The notes below the pieces were generated by a model, which saw only the letters and a program-made list of their open reading frames with translations, was not told where the DNA came from and did no database searches. From Pseudomonadota bacterium (GTDB lineage: Bacteria > Desulfobacterota > Desulfobulbia > Desulfobulbales > SURF-16), in the NCBI GenBank assembly GCA_018897105.1, contig JAHILF010000134.1, forward strand, positions 1-64,000: 64,000 nucleotides of DNA. The letters run 5' to 3'. Position numbers and translations under genes: made by a program. The first letter of the stretch is position 1. Each line of letters opens with the position of its first letter. Positions 1 to 9,400 of the stretch are shown here, in pieces.

Positions 1-512
1 CAGATTTGGTTGCGCCGATTGAGCAAAACCGCAGGCGTAGCAGTGCTCCGGCGAGGATTTTGCGATTGAGGCACGGCCAAAGATGGCCTGAAGACGGGAT
101 GCGTTATGGTATTTTGGCATTTTCCGAGTCCCTAAGATCAAGACGGGAAACATGTACTGGTGGAATTTTTGGAAAATACTAAATGAAGTTTCCTCTACCG
201 ATTTTTTAGGTAACTATCAATTTTCAAACGCTATGGATGCGACAATTTGCCATATTTACGAGCATCAAATCTCGTTGCAGAAATTTGTCAGGACAATTGA
301 AAAGCCAAACTTGCTGCGAGATTGGTGGCAAAATGACATCGGATTGAGCTTCGGTTAACTGATCTTAAAATAGGTTTAAGAAGATATAGCTTTAAAAGTC
401 TCTTTGCTACGCACCCCAAGGTTTAAATTACTTAAAACACATTCACTGCTACCCACGCAAATCCCGGAAGCATCCTTAATCGATCGGCAGTAACAGAGGA
501 GGATACCCCGTC
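1..512. other. Left-edge stretch without a supported gene
   Basis: I see no convincing gene here. The only open frame (152-358, 68 codons) has no Shine-Dalgarno sequence, no recognisable motif and an AT-rich composition unlike the coding regions of the window. The first ~130 bases, with GC-rich patches, could be the edge of a repeat or of a lost gene. A purine-rich run at 496-503 is the ribosome binding site of the next gene. Confidence 0.5.
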
Positions 513-760
513 ATGACTACCTTCAAAGCAGTGGCTGCATTGATGATCATTCTGCTGTGCGCCTCGACCGCGATGGCTGTGAGCTTCACGAAAAGCACCG
601 ACCTCCGAGTAATCCTTACTATTTCAGGTACTACCCAGGGTCAAATACTTACTTAGGGTATTCTTCCGCTGATGACCACCTTTACTTCCTCGGCGCAGAC
701 GGAGGTTTAGTTGATCTGGGCTTGGCAGCTAGTTGGTCAACACAGGCTGGGTGTAGGTAA
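513..760 (+). pseudogene. Frameshifted small secreted-protein gene
   Basis: An ATG at 513 preceded by GAGGAGGA opens a frame with a clear signal peptide (MTTFKAVAALMIILLCASTA, then MA), which stops at 656 after 47 codons. A second frame, offset by one base and open to 760, carries a plausible C-terminus with motifs such as DDHLYFLG, VDLGLAASW and a final QAGCR. The simplest reading is one exported protein of about 80 residues broken by an indel between about 575 and 650. The alternative is a genuine 47-residue secreted peptide. I do not recognise the family with certainty, and the function is unknown. Confidence 0.5.
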
Positions 761-860
761 CTCGTAACCGGTTAGCTTAGCACACACCAAGGGCAGGGGC
801 ATTCATGGCCCTGCCTTATTTATATGAAAGTCCTTTCCCCAGCGCGTAATGCATCCTGCA

Positions 861-932
861 GTAGGAGCGGGCCTTGCCCGCGATAACGGAGTTTTGGCAA
901 TGCCAAAGGTCGCGGGCAAGGCCCGCTCCTCC
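861..932. repeat. REPIN-like palindromic repeat, copy 1
   Basis: Two inverted arms, GTAGGAGCGGGCCTTGCCCG at 861 and the reverse complement ending GCCCGCTCCT near 930, flank a short spacer. Each arm is itself a hairpin (GCGGGC..GCCCGC). A second copy lies at 41172-41242, and homology extends about 35 bases upstream of both (TGAAAGTCC..GCGTAAT..CATCCTGCA). The arm resembles REP sequences of other Proteobacteria, which are mobilised in trans by Y1 (RAYT) transposases. None is encoded in this window. Confidence 0.8.
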
Positions 933-1051
933 TTCGTTGTTCCCGCTTGCGGAGATGGGGGGGGAGCAAGTTGACCTACCCTGTGGATTATGATTGCCGG
1001 AGGCAAGGTCAGCATTAAATTTGCCTATCGGAAGTGACCTGATCAAGTAAA

Positions 1052-1155
1052 AATGGACACTTTTGTTAAGCGGCTTTTTTCAGAAGCCACAGTTTCTCGA
1101 ATTCTTTGAACACCTCGTCGCGGACAATAAATTCACTCTTAAGAAAGTGTCCATT
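1052..1155. mobile_element. MITE-like element with perfect 12-bp terminal inverted repeats
   Basis: AATGGACACTTT at 1052-1063 is repeated in perfect inverse (AAAGTGTCCATT) at 1144-1155, giving a ~104-bp element with no room for a transposase. On the minus strand the interior reads as a short frame (SEFIVRDEVFKEFEKLW), which may be a leftover of a transposase end, so it could be an internally deleted insertion sequence. No clear target-site duplication is visible. Confidence 0.5.
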
Positions 1156-1273
1156 AAAACCCTACCACCTCACTGCCGAATGGCTCAGGAAGAATTGATC
1201 AATGACGAGTCAGCGAATCACTTTTTCTTTTTTGGCATCAACAGAAATTCCCATCCACCGGAGACGCGACAAT

Positions 1274-1321
1274 TTGACATATTTATAAATATTTGATATC
1301 GTCATAATAATTCGTTAGGAT
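1274..1321 (+). promoter_or_regulatory. Candidate sigma-70 promoter(s) for the GEMM leader
   Basis: Two overlapping options are visible. TTGATA (1293-1298) with a 17-base spacer and TAGGAT (1316-1321) would start transcription near 1328, just before the aptamer. TTGACA (1274-1279) with a 17-base spacer and TATCGT (1297-1302) would start about 20 bases earlier. The region is AT-rich. Assigned only by match to consensus and by its position upstream of the riboswitch. Confidence 0.4.
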
Positions 1322-1330
1322 AGCATATAG

Positions 1331-1396
1331 AAAAAGCCAAACCTACCGCAAGATGGGGACGGAAAGCCACGGAGCTGTTAAGCGAGCCGGGTTACC
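1331..1396 (+). ncRNA. GEMM-I cyclic-dinucleotide riboswitch aptamer
   Basis: The sequence carries the conserved GEMM-I landmarks in order: GCCAAACC at the 5' strand, a GCAA tetraloop hairpin (1348-1351), the GGGACGGAAAGCC core (1355-1367) and the 3' strand GCCGGGTTACC (1386-1396). GEMM-I RNAs bind c-di-GMP. A subclass common in Geobacter relatives binds 3',3'-cGAMP instead, and I cannot assign the ligand confidently from the junction bases. The downstream gene on this strand is the DUF1566 protein at 1722. Confidence 0.88.
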
Positions 1397-1426
1397 TGAT
1401 TTAAGATGGTAGCTTGGCTTTTTTTT
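1386..1426 (+). terminator. Riboswitch expression platform: intrinsic terminator
   Basis: GCCGGGTTACC (1386-1396) pairs along all 11 positions (including three G-U pairs) with GGTAGCTTGGC (1408-1418), loop of 11 bases, followed by eight T residues (1419-1426). The 5' arm is exactly the conserved 3' strand of the aptamer, so aptamer folding and the terminator are mutually exclusive. Ligand binding should therefore favour read-through (an ON switch). Confidence 0.8.
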
Positions 1427-1721
1427 GTAGATACTATAATACGCTTAATGGTTATTGAAAATTTGCAAAATAGGAATAAAATATTAATGCCACATAGACA
1501 GTATTTGTAATCGAACCTGCAAAGCATCTTGTTTCGAAATGTCATGCAGTTATGGGTATAAAACCTTACGCATGCCAGGGTGAATCCGCAATGAACAACC
1601 CTGGGTCGTGAGATGAACGAATTGATAAGAGCATCTTTTTATAAGCAATTTGCAGAATGTTTATGATCAGAGGGCCCGCGGAATACATTAATCCTATTCA
1701 GATTTATAAAAGGAGGGAGCA
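1427..1721 (+). other. Long 5' leader between riboswitch and DUF1566 gene
   Basis: No gene seen. It contains a hairpin CCAGGGT (1575-1581) / ACCCTGG (1598-1604) without a T-run, and an AGGAGGGAG ribosome binding site just before 1722. About 300 bases separate the terminator from the start codon, so the link between switch and gene is likely but not proven. Confidence 0.5.
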
Positions 1722-2471
1722 ATGAGGGTTTGTCCAGGGAGTACATTGTCGCAAAAAATTATCGTGGCGGTTGGTTTTTTTGTTCTTATCGGCTTTATCA
1801 TGCCGGCCATGGCGTTGCCGCCTGAGATGGAGGCGAACAAATTACTGCTGTCGGCGGCGGCCAAGCTGGACAGGAATAACAATGAGGATGCGGGTCAGGA
1901 CTTGGAGAAGATCAGGGCGCTCAAGGTCAAGTTGCCGGAGGAGTATTTTTTCCAGAATGGCCGCTACCTTGCTGCCACCAAGCAGACAACCGAGGCCAAG
2001 AAAAACCTGCAGACCTATCTGGACCAGGCCGGTAAGGAAGGGAAATCCTATGATGCCGCCCTCAAATTGTACAGCCAGGTGGAGGCGAACGAGAAACGCC
2101 TGGCACGGTTCAAGGATAACGGTGACGGTACGGTGACCGATACCCAGACCGGCCTGATGTGGGCGGCAAAGGACAATGGCCGGGACATTGACTGGGCAGA
2201 CGCCAGGGTATATTGCATGGATTACTCTGGCGGCGGACATACCGACTGGCGCATGCCAACCCAGCATGAACTGGCCGGGCTGTATGACAAGGAGGAAGCA
2301 GGCCCTAACCATATAACGCCGTTGATCAAGCTCTCAAAATGCTGTCCTTGGGCTATAGAGACTCAAGGCTCTGAGTCTGCCCACTTCTCGTTCGACGACG
2401 GCTACGGTTACTGGGGCAGCCAGATTGGCTCCCTCGATGATCGGGTTTTACCGGTGCGCAATAGCAAATGA
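1722..2471 (+). CDS. Exported DUF1566 (Lcl C-terminal) domain protein
   Basis: A 249-residue protein with an N-terminal signal or anchor segment (IIVAVGFFVLIGFIMPAMA, residues 13-31), a helical middle rich in Lys/Glu that resembles TPR-like packing (about 35-125), and a C-terminal DUF1566 domain beginning at KDNGDGTVTD with the diagnostic TGLMWAAKD, DWRMPTQHEL and VLPVRNSK. DUF1566 domains are common in exported surface and pilus-associated proteins of Deltaproteobacteria; the biochemical role is unknown. ATG at 1722 follows AGGAGGGAGCA. The gene lies behind a GEMM riboswitch, so it is probably part of a c-di-GMP (or cGAMP) surface-lifestyle response. It is monocistronic, with a strong terminator immediately after it. 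Confidence 0.85.
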   Translation: MRVCPGSTLSQKIIVAVGFFVLIGFIMPAMALPPEMEANKLLLSAAAKLDRNNNEDAGQDLEKIRALKVKLPEEYFFQNGRYLAATKQTTEAKKNLQTYLDQAGKEGKSYDAALKLYSQVEANEKRLARFKDNGDGTVTDTQTGLMWAAKDNGRDIDWADARVYCMDYSGGGHTDWRMPTQHELAGLYDKEEAGPNHITPLIKLSKCCPWAIETQGSESAHFSFDDGYGYWGSQIGSLDDRVLPVRNSK

Positions 2472-2492
2472 TTTTCAGAATATTTTGATTTT

Positions 2493-2533
2493 TGACGTAC
2501 AGGGGGCGCGGCCCCTGTACGTCATATTTTTTT
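2493..2533 (+). terminator. Intrinsic terminator of the DUF1566 gene
   Basis: A perfect 13-bp stem TGACGTACAGGGG (2493-2505) / CCCCTGTACGTCA (2512-2524) with a six-base loop, followed by a T-run (2527-2533), 22 bases after the stop codon. Confidence 0.93.
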
Positions 2534-2688
2534 GAGCAGGAATTTTTCCCATTGCCCGATATAAACATCTGCCGATCTATCGGGAATCTTTTCAGTTTCT
2601 GATCTATTGCTAATCTATTGTAAAAAAATTTTCCAGTACCATAAAAGTACAGCCATGGCGGTGATTGAGCTTATGATATAATTAATAA

Positions 2689-2735
2689 GGTCATAACAGC
2701 CTGTTTTTTTTATAGAACAGAAGTCTGTTATGACC
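2689..2735. repeat. Nested inverted repeat, possible operator or attenuator
   Basis: GGTCATAACAG (2689-2699) and CTGTTATGACC (2725-2735) form a perfect 11-bp inverted repeat. An inner pair CTGTT / GAACAG surrounds a T-run. It could be a bidirectional terminator remnant or a protein-binding dyad; nothing decides between these. Confidence 0.5.
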
Positions 2736-3183
2736 ATGTAGATCTGCTCGTTTGAACCGTACTGTCCTCTTGAATGGCGGGATCCCGCCCTCTCAAAATC
2801 CAGCTACCTTTTTTCAATTCCGGCACACATATTGCTGAAAAGCCTATTTTATCTATTGGGCTTAATATTTAGTCATCGTCCCAGTGCCAGGTGTCGCCCA
2901 CTCAATTGCATAATTGACAGACTGGAAGATTGCGAATTGCCAGGCTGCGAATATGTGATTGCCACTTTTCATGACAAATACTGACGGAAATAATTATTCG
3001 CCAAAGTGTTCACAGCCGGAAGGTTGGTCAACTCAGTCTCAATGTGGTCCAGGCAGCAGAGAGAGGCTCTGCGTATCGGGGGTGTTCGCTGGTAAATTTT
3101 TTTATACAGCACCTCGGGAAAGGAAAAAATTTTTATAAATTTTCCTTAAGTGGATGAGCCTCGATGCCAATGAACACAAAGCC

Positions 3184-3232
3184 GGGGGCAGAATGATTTT
3201 CGCCAAAAACAGCGAAAAAAAATTCTGTCCCC
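3184..3232. repeat. Hairpin with CTGTCCCC ends
   Basis: GGGGGCAGAAT (3184-3194) pairs with ATTCTGTCCCC (3222-3232) apart from one G-T pair, and an inner perfect 7-bp stem TTTTCGC (3197-3203) / GCGAAAA (3212-3218) is stacked inside. Elements with GGGGACAGAAT ends are widely scattered in related genomes, so this is probably a dispersed repeat rather than a regulator of the next gene. Confidence 0.5.
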
Positions 3233-3381
3233 TTGGTCCGGAGGAAAAATTAAATCTGTCTCCCGGCCTTAAGTTAACGACATTGGATAAGAAATGGTAA
3301 GCCGCGGTAACAAAATAATGCCGCCATCCGGATGATCAAAAGGCATACAAAGCAGCAACGAAATGGTCAAGAAAACAGAGA

Positions 3382-3400
3382 TTATTTCGTCACGGCTCCT
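3382..3400. promoter_or_regulatory. 19-base motif shared with the HD-GYP gene upstream region
   Basis: TTATTTCGTCACGGCTCCT here and the same sequence with one mismatch at 18283-18301 precede the megasynthase (46 bases before its ATG) and the REC-HD-GYP gene (26 bases before its ATG). It might be a shared regulatory site or a fragment of a dispersed repeat. Confidence 0.35.
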
Positions 3401-3445
3401 CAATACAAGGTTTCAATACTCTATTTTTGAAGGGGATTTGCGGTT

Positions 3446-6400
3446 ATGACAAACATGGATGCACAAGGAGTTGGACAGAAAGGATTTCGCCGGAGTGACA
3501 AACGGGAATCCCGCAGAATTAATGTCAATCTTGATGCAAAGTTATGTATCGCCGAGCAGACATATCCTGTCCTGATCGGCAATCTCTCCGAAATCGGGTT
3601 TTATATTATCCTGCCGGTACCGCCCGGGGTTTCAGCCTCCCTTGAGGGCATAACCGATGCGGAGGTGCAAATACGGGTCAACTCGACCGAAACCCTCTAT
3701 CTGCCCTGCAAAAAATTGTGGTCCGCCGAGATCCCTGATTCACCTCTGGTGCGGCGGATTGGACTCCTCCTCAAGAGTCCGTCAGACGCCTACAAAAAGT
3801 TTTATAAATCCCTCTCTTACCAGGAGCGAACAGAAATAACCCGGGGTCCCATCGCGGTTATCGGCTTGGCCTGTTACTACCCCGGAGCGCCAAATCTCCA
3901 ACGGTTATGGGAAAATATTATCACCCGCCGTCGACAGTTCCGGCGCATGCCGGATGTCCGCCTCCCTTTGGCTGATTATTACGATCCTGATCCAGCGGCA
4001 GAAGATAAAACATACGGCACGAAAGCAGCGGTGATTGATGGCTTCATCTTTGACTGGATAAAGAGAGGAATTCCCAAATCGGTGGTGGATTCCACGGATA
4101 TCAGCCACTGGCTTGCTCTGGAGACCGCGCTCCAGGCCGTGGAAGACGCGGGTTTCAGCGACGGGAAAGTACCGCCCGACCGTACGGGCGTCATCTTGGG
4201 AAACAGTCTTACCGGTGAGCAGAGCCGAGCGGAAGGGTTGCGGCTGCGTTGGCCTTTTGTGCTGAAAACTTTGCAAATCGCAGCCGCAGACTCCGGTCTG
4301 CCGCCGGAGATGATCGCTGCATTGGCCACGAATATGGAGGCGTATTACAAATCCGTATTCGCGCCGGTAACCGAGGATACCCTTGCCGGCGGTATGTCCA
4401 ATACCATTGCCGGCAGGATCTGTAATTTCCTCAATCTGAACGGCGGCGGCTACACCGTGGATGGGGCGTGCTCCTCCTCCCTGATCGCGGTTGCCACCGC
4501 CGCCACCGCCTTATCGAACGGTAATATGGATCTGGCGATCGTCGGCGGGGTGGATGTCAGCCTCGACACCTTTGAATTGATCGGGTTTGCCAAGAGCAAG
4601 GCGCTTACCAGAGACGACATGCGCGTGTATGACCGGCGGGCTAATGGCTTTATCCCGGGGGAGGGCGCGGGTTTCGCTGTCTTAAAGAGATTGGAAGACG
4701 CCCGGGCCAACGGCGATTACATCTATGCCGTTCTCCGGGGGTGGGGCATATCGACGGACGGCAAAGGCGCACTCACCGCGCCGAAGGCCGAGACCCAGGC
4801 CCTGGCCATACGCCGGGCTTACACCGGTGCGGGCTATAAATTCGGCGACATTGATTTTGTCGAAGGGCACGGCACCGGGACGCCGGCAGGGGACAGAGCG
4901 GAGCTGACCGCAATAGCCGAGGTTATAGGTGATCGGGGGAATGACTCGCTGCGTCCTTGCGGTGTCACCTCGCTGAAGTCCATTATCGGTCACACCAAGG
5001 CTGCCTCCGGCATCGGCGGGTTCATCAAAGCAGTAATGGCAGTGAACCGCCGCGTCTTGCCGCCAATCGCCAATTGTACTGAACCGAGCCGGATCTTTGA
5101 AAACCCTGCCCGCATGGTTTACCCGATCAGCCAAGGCGAGATCCGCCTGCCTGGTGAGATCCTGCGGGCCGGTGTTTCGGGGATGGGATTCGGCGGGATC
5201 AATTGCCATCTCACCGTGGAGTCCGGCGATGCCCCTGCCGACAGACTTGCCCCAACCATGGAAGAGCGTAAACTCCTGGCCTCTTCCCAGGAAACGGAGC
5301 TATTCATTCTTGGCGCCCGCACACTTTCCGGGCTGCTGGAGCGGGTTCAGGAAATTCGCCAGATCGCTTACGGCATGAGCGTAGGCGATCTGGTCGATCT
5401 TGCCGCTCAGCTTTCCCGCGAGATAGAGGATCAAGCTTTGGTTCGGGCCGCACTGATAGCCGATTCGCCGGAGTCCCTGGCAGAAGGGCTTCAGGAACTC
5501 GAAAACAGCCTCATGCAAAAACCTCCGGTTGCGGGCGAAAAGAGCATCAGTCCGCAACAGAACGTTCTTATCGGACATACGCTTAACCAGACAAGGGTCG
5601 GTTTTTTATTCCCCGGGCAGGGATCACAGCAGCTGAACATGGCAAGGCTGCTCGTCGAACGCCATGAGTGGGCGCGTGATCTTACCGCCAAGGCCTCCAC
5701 CTGGCTCAAGGAGGAAAACGGCATCGAGGTGCTCGACCACATGTTTAAACCCCTTGACAGGGCTCTTGATCAAAGCCGGATCGAGGCGTGGGCAGCGGAA
5801 CTGCAGGAGACCCGGATAGCCCAGCCCGCCATCTGTCTGTCCGCTCTTCTGTGGTGTAAAAAACTGGATCGTCTCGGCATCGTTCCTGTGGCCGCGGGCG
5901 GCCACAGCCTGGGCGAGCTGACCGCCTTTCACGCCGCCGGCGCCTTTGACGAAGCAGCCTTACTGAAGCTTGCGGCGATGCGGGGGCAGGCGATGACGGC
6001 AACGAGCGGAGAAAGGGGCGCCATGGCAAGTCTTGCCTGTGATTTTGATACGGCAGCGGTCATTCTCAGGCAGGTGCAAGGTTACGCCGTAGCCGCGAAT
6101 ATCAATAGTCCGCAGCAGCTCGTTATCTCAGGCGAGCAGGCGGCGGTCGAGCAGGCAGTCGCCATAGCCCGGGAAAAAGGGATCGATACCCGGATGCTCA
6201 AGGTCTCAAATGCCTTTCACTCCAGGTTTGTCAACGGGGCGGCTGAGCGTTTGCGAGGTGCGGCGCCGGTGCCGAATCTGCTCGGCAATCCGCGCATGAA
6301 ACTCTTTTCCGGGATCGGCGGTACGGAAATGAAGGCGGGCGTGCAACTGCGTGATCACTTTGCCGAACAGGTCATCTCCCAGGTCGATTTCGTCTCCATC

Positions 6401-9400
6401 GTCCATGCCATGGCCAGGGAGTGTGATCTTCTCTTTGAGGTCGGGCCGGCCAAGGTCCTGAGCGGCCTCGCCCGGCAAATAACCGGCGACCAGGGCCCGC
6501 TCTGCCTGCCGGTCGAATCAACGCCCGGACGGGATCGCGATTTGCAGCTCTGTCTTGCCCATTTATTTGTCCAAGGAGGCGAGATCAATTGGCAGGCCCT
6601 TTACGAGGACCGTCTCGTTCGGCCTTTTGTCCCGGCCTCAGCCCGCGCGTTTATTGTCAATCCGTGTGAAAAGCCATTTAATCTTTCCAGGCCCGCCACC
6701 TTGAAAACCGTGCCTGCCGTAAGCAACACCCTCCCGGCGACCCTTTCCGCAGCCACCAGCATTGACCCCCAGGTCCTGTCGGCATATCTCGTTCGCCGTG
6801 GTCCTTTTCTGAGCGCCATGATTAAGGCGGATATCGAGAATCTGCCCCTGGACTTCCAGCCGCAAGGGGCTATTGCAAAAATCGCCTCCATCGAGGTACA
6901 GGGGCCGCAATCCAGCAACAGGACGGAGCCAACAGCCAAGGTCGAAAAAGTTCCTGACATTGAGGCCGCGAGCATTGCTGATCTGCTTCTGGAGCTTATC
7001 GAAAAACAGACCGGATTTCCACGAAATGCGCTTTCTCTGGAGCTTCGCCTGCTTGATGACCTGAACCTCGATTCCATCAAGTCGGCAGGGCTGCTTGCCG
7101 AAGCAGCCCTGCGGCTTGGCGTGGCTGGGGATCTCGATGCCTCCCAATACGCCAACGCGCCGATATCGGAGGTGGTTGACACCTTGGGCCGGTTGACGGC
7201 TGCACAGCGCAAGGATTCTCAACCTTTACTCAAGAAAGAGGCGACAGCCGGGATACTCTTTGAACTGATTGAAAAACGCACAGGTTTCCCCAGGGAGAGC
7301 TTGTCAGATGAGATGCGGCTTCTTGACGACTTGAATCTCGATTCGATTAAAGCGGCCGAGCTTCTGGCCAGCGCCGCCCAGCTCCTCCATGTAGCTGGAG
7401 ATATGGAAGTCAGCCAATATGCCAACAAAACAGTGGCGGAGATTGCCGCAGCGTTTGATGGGCTCATCATGGCAAAAGGGAAGTCTGCCGCGGCGGAACC
7501 AAAAGCTCCAGGCAAAGCAGCCTGGCCGGCCTGGGTGCGCAATTTTGCAGTAACGTATGTTAAAGAAGCGCTCTCATTGCCCGAGACCATAAAGCACGCC
7601 CGAGACCGGCAAGGAGAAAAGGTCCTTATTCTCTGTCGGGCCGCTGAAAGAGCCCTGGCGGAAAATCTGGGTGAGCATTTCGCCGGGCAAGGGGCGCTGT
7701 CAGATGTCCTGGAATATGAAGAAGCGCTGCAGAACAATCAACTTGCCGAACAAGATTATACAACCTTTATTGGCATCCAGCCGAAAATGGACAGCAAAGA
7801 CGCTATTGCCAAAGAGAGTCTTTTTCTTGCCGTCGAGCGGTTACAAATTATTGCCAGTCTTGCCTGCAGGGCGCAGGGCAAAGGACACATCAAAAAGGTG
7901 GTCTTTATCCAATTCGGGGGAGGATTTTTCGGACAAGGAGCAAAGGCATGCGGGGTTGAACAATCTTGCTCAACAGCCTTGGCGGCGAGCCTTCACCTTG
8001 AACAGCCGGATCTCCAGGTGCGGGTTCTTGATTTCGATCCCCTGGTCGATGCCGCGCATCTTGTGGACAAGGTAGCGGCTGAAATGGATACCGAAGGCCA
8101 CTATGTTGCCAGCGGCTATGATAGTGAATTGACCCGGCGCGTGCCGAGATTTACCCTCCAGGAGCCTGCGCAATATACACCCCGCGGCATCTCGTGGTCG
8201 GCTGATGATGTCATTCTCGTCACGGGCGGCGCCAAGGGGATAACCGCGGCCTGCGCCCTGGCATTTGCCCGGCAGACGAGAGTGCGGATGGCTCTGGTGG
8301 GGAGTTCGCCGCATCCTGATGCAGAGGTCGGTGCGGACCGGGGCCAAGAGATTGCCCAAACCCTTTCCCGCTATAAGGCAGCGGGCCTGGCCGCCAACTA
8401 TTATCAGTGTGATATTGTGGACCGGGAAGCGGTGCAAAATCTGGTACGGCAGGTCCAGGAGGAGCTGGGCGGTATCACCGGCGTTATTCACGGCGGCGCC
8501 TTGAATAAGCCGCGGACCTTGGATACGGTGTCCACCGCTGAGGCCTTCCTCGAAATTTCTCCCAAGGTGCTCGGAGCCGTAAACCTCTGCGAGGTTTTAG
8601 CAGACCAGCCGCCTAAGCTTTTCATCGGCTTCTCTTCCATTATCGGCGTGAGCGGCATGGCGCGCAACGGCTGGTACGGCTTTTCCAACCAGGCACTTGA
8701 TCTGCTTTTGCGGCGTTTTGCCGAGGAGCACCCGGTAACCGCGGTGCAGTCCATGGCCTTCAGCATCTGGGATGAAATCGGCATGGGTATCCGGCTGGGG
8801 AGTGTTGCCCATCTGGCTCAGAAAGGCATTGCCGCCATTCCCGCCCAGGAGGGAGTCCGCCGCTTCCTGCAGCTCGCCAGCCAGGATCCCGGCGAGCAAC
8901 AGGTGGTCGTTGCCGCACGGCTGGCAAATCTCGACACCATTCAATCGGCTCCGTATGCTCTGCCCCGGGCCTCCCGCTTTCTGGAACGGCTTCTTTCCTA
9001 TACACCGGATGTTGAAGTTGTTGTGCGCGCCCATCTGAACCTGATGAAAGACGCCTATGTACTGGACCACAATTGGCGCGGCTCACTCCTTTTCCCTACT
9101 GTCTTCGGCCTGGAGGCCATGGCCCAGGCCGTTGCCTATGTTACGGGAGATAGCAATTTTGACTCCATTCGCATGGAAAATATCCGGTTGGAGCGGCCTA
9201 TTCCGGTAAGTCCTGAAAAAGGAATTGAGATCGAGATCCGGGCCGAGGTTTTAGAACGCCAACCCGGTGAGCTTGGCAGGAGGGTGCTGGTTGCTATCGG
9301 GGCCGAGCAGACCGGTTTTTCGACGCCCCATTTTTCCGCCACCTTTGTCCTCGGCGAGGAGCGCCTGGCGCCGGTTGAGGAAATTGTGCTGCCGGAGCGA

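Larger units (their letters stand above)
2534..3445. other. Gene-free region upstream of the megasynthase
   Basis: About 900 bases with no convincing coding frame. It holds the nested inverted repeat at 2689-2735, a GGCGGGATCCCGCC palindrome near 2777, an AT/GC mosaic, the hairpin at 3184-3232 and a 19-base motif at 3382-3400 shared with the upstream region of the HD-GYP gene. The promoter of the megasynthase must lie here, but I could not choose one. Confidence 0.6.

Noticed and set aside
152-358. 68-codon plus-strand frame
   Set aside because: No ribosome binding site, no motif and AT-rich random-looking composition.
1063-1296. 77-codon plus-strand frame
   Set aside because: It begins inside the MITE-like element with no ribosome binding site and runs through its end.
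1575-1604. Second terminator in the riboswitch leader
   Set aside because: The CCAGGGT/ACCCTGG stem has no following T-run.
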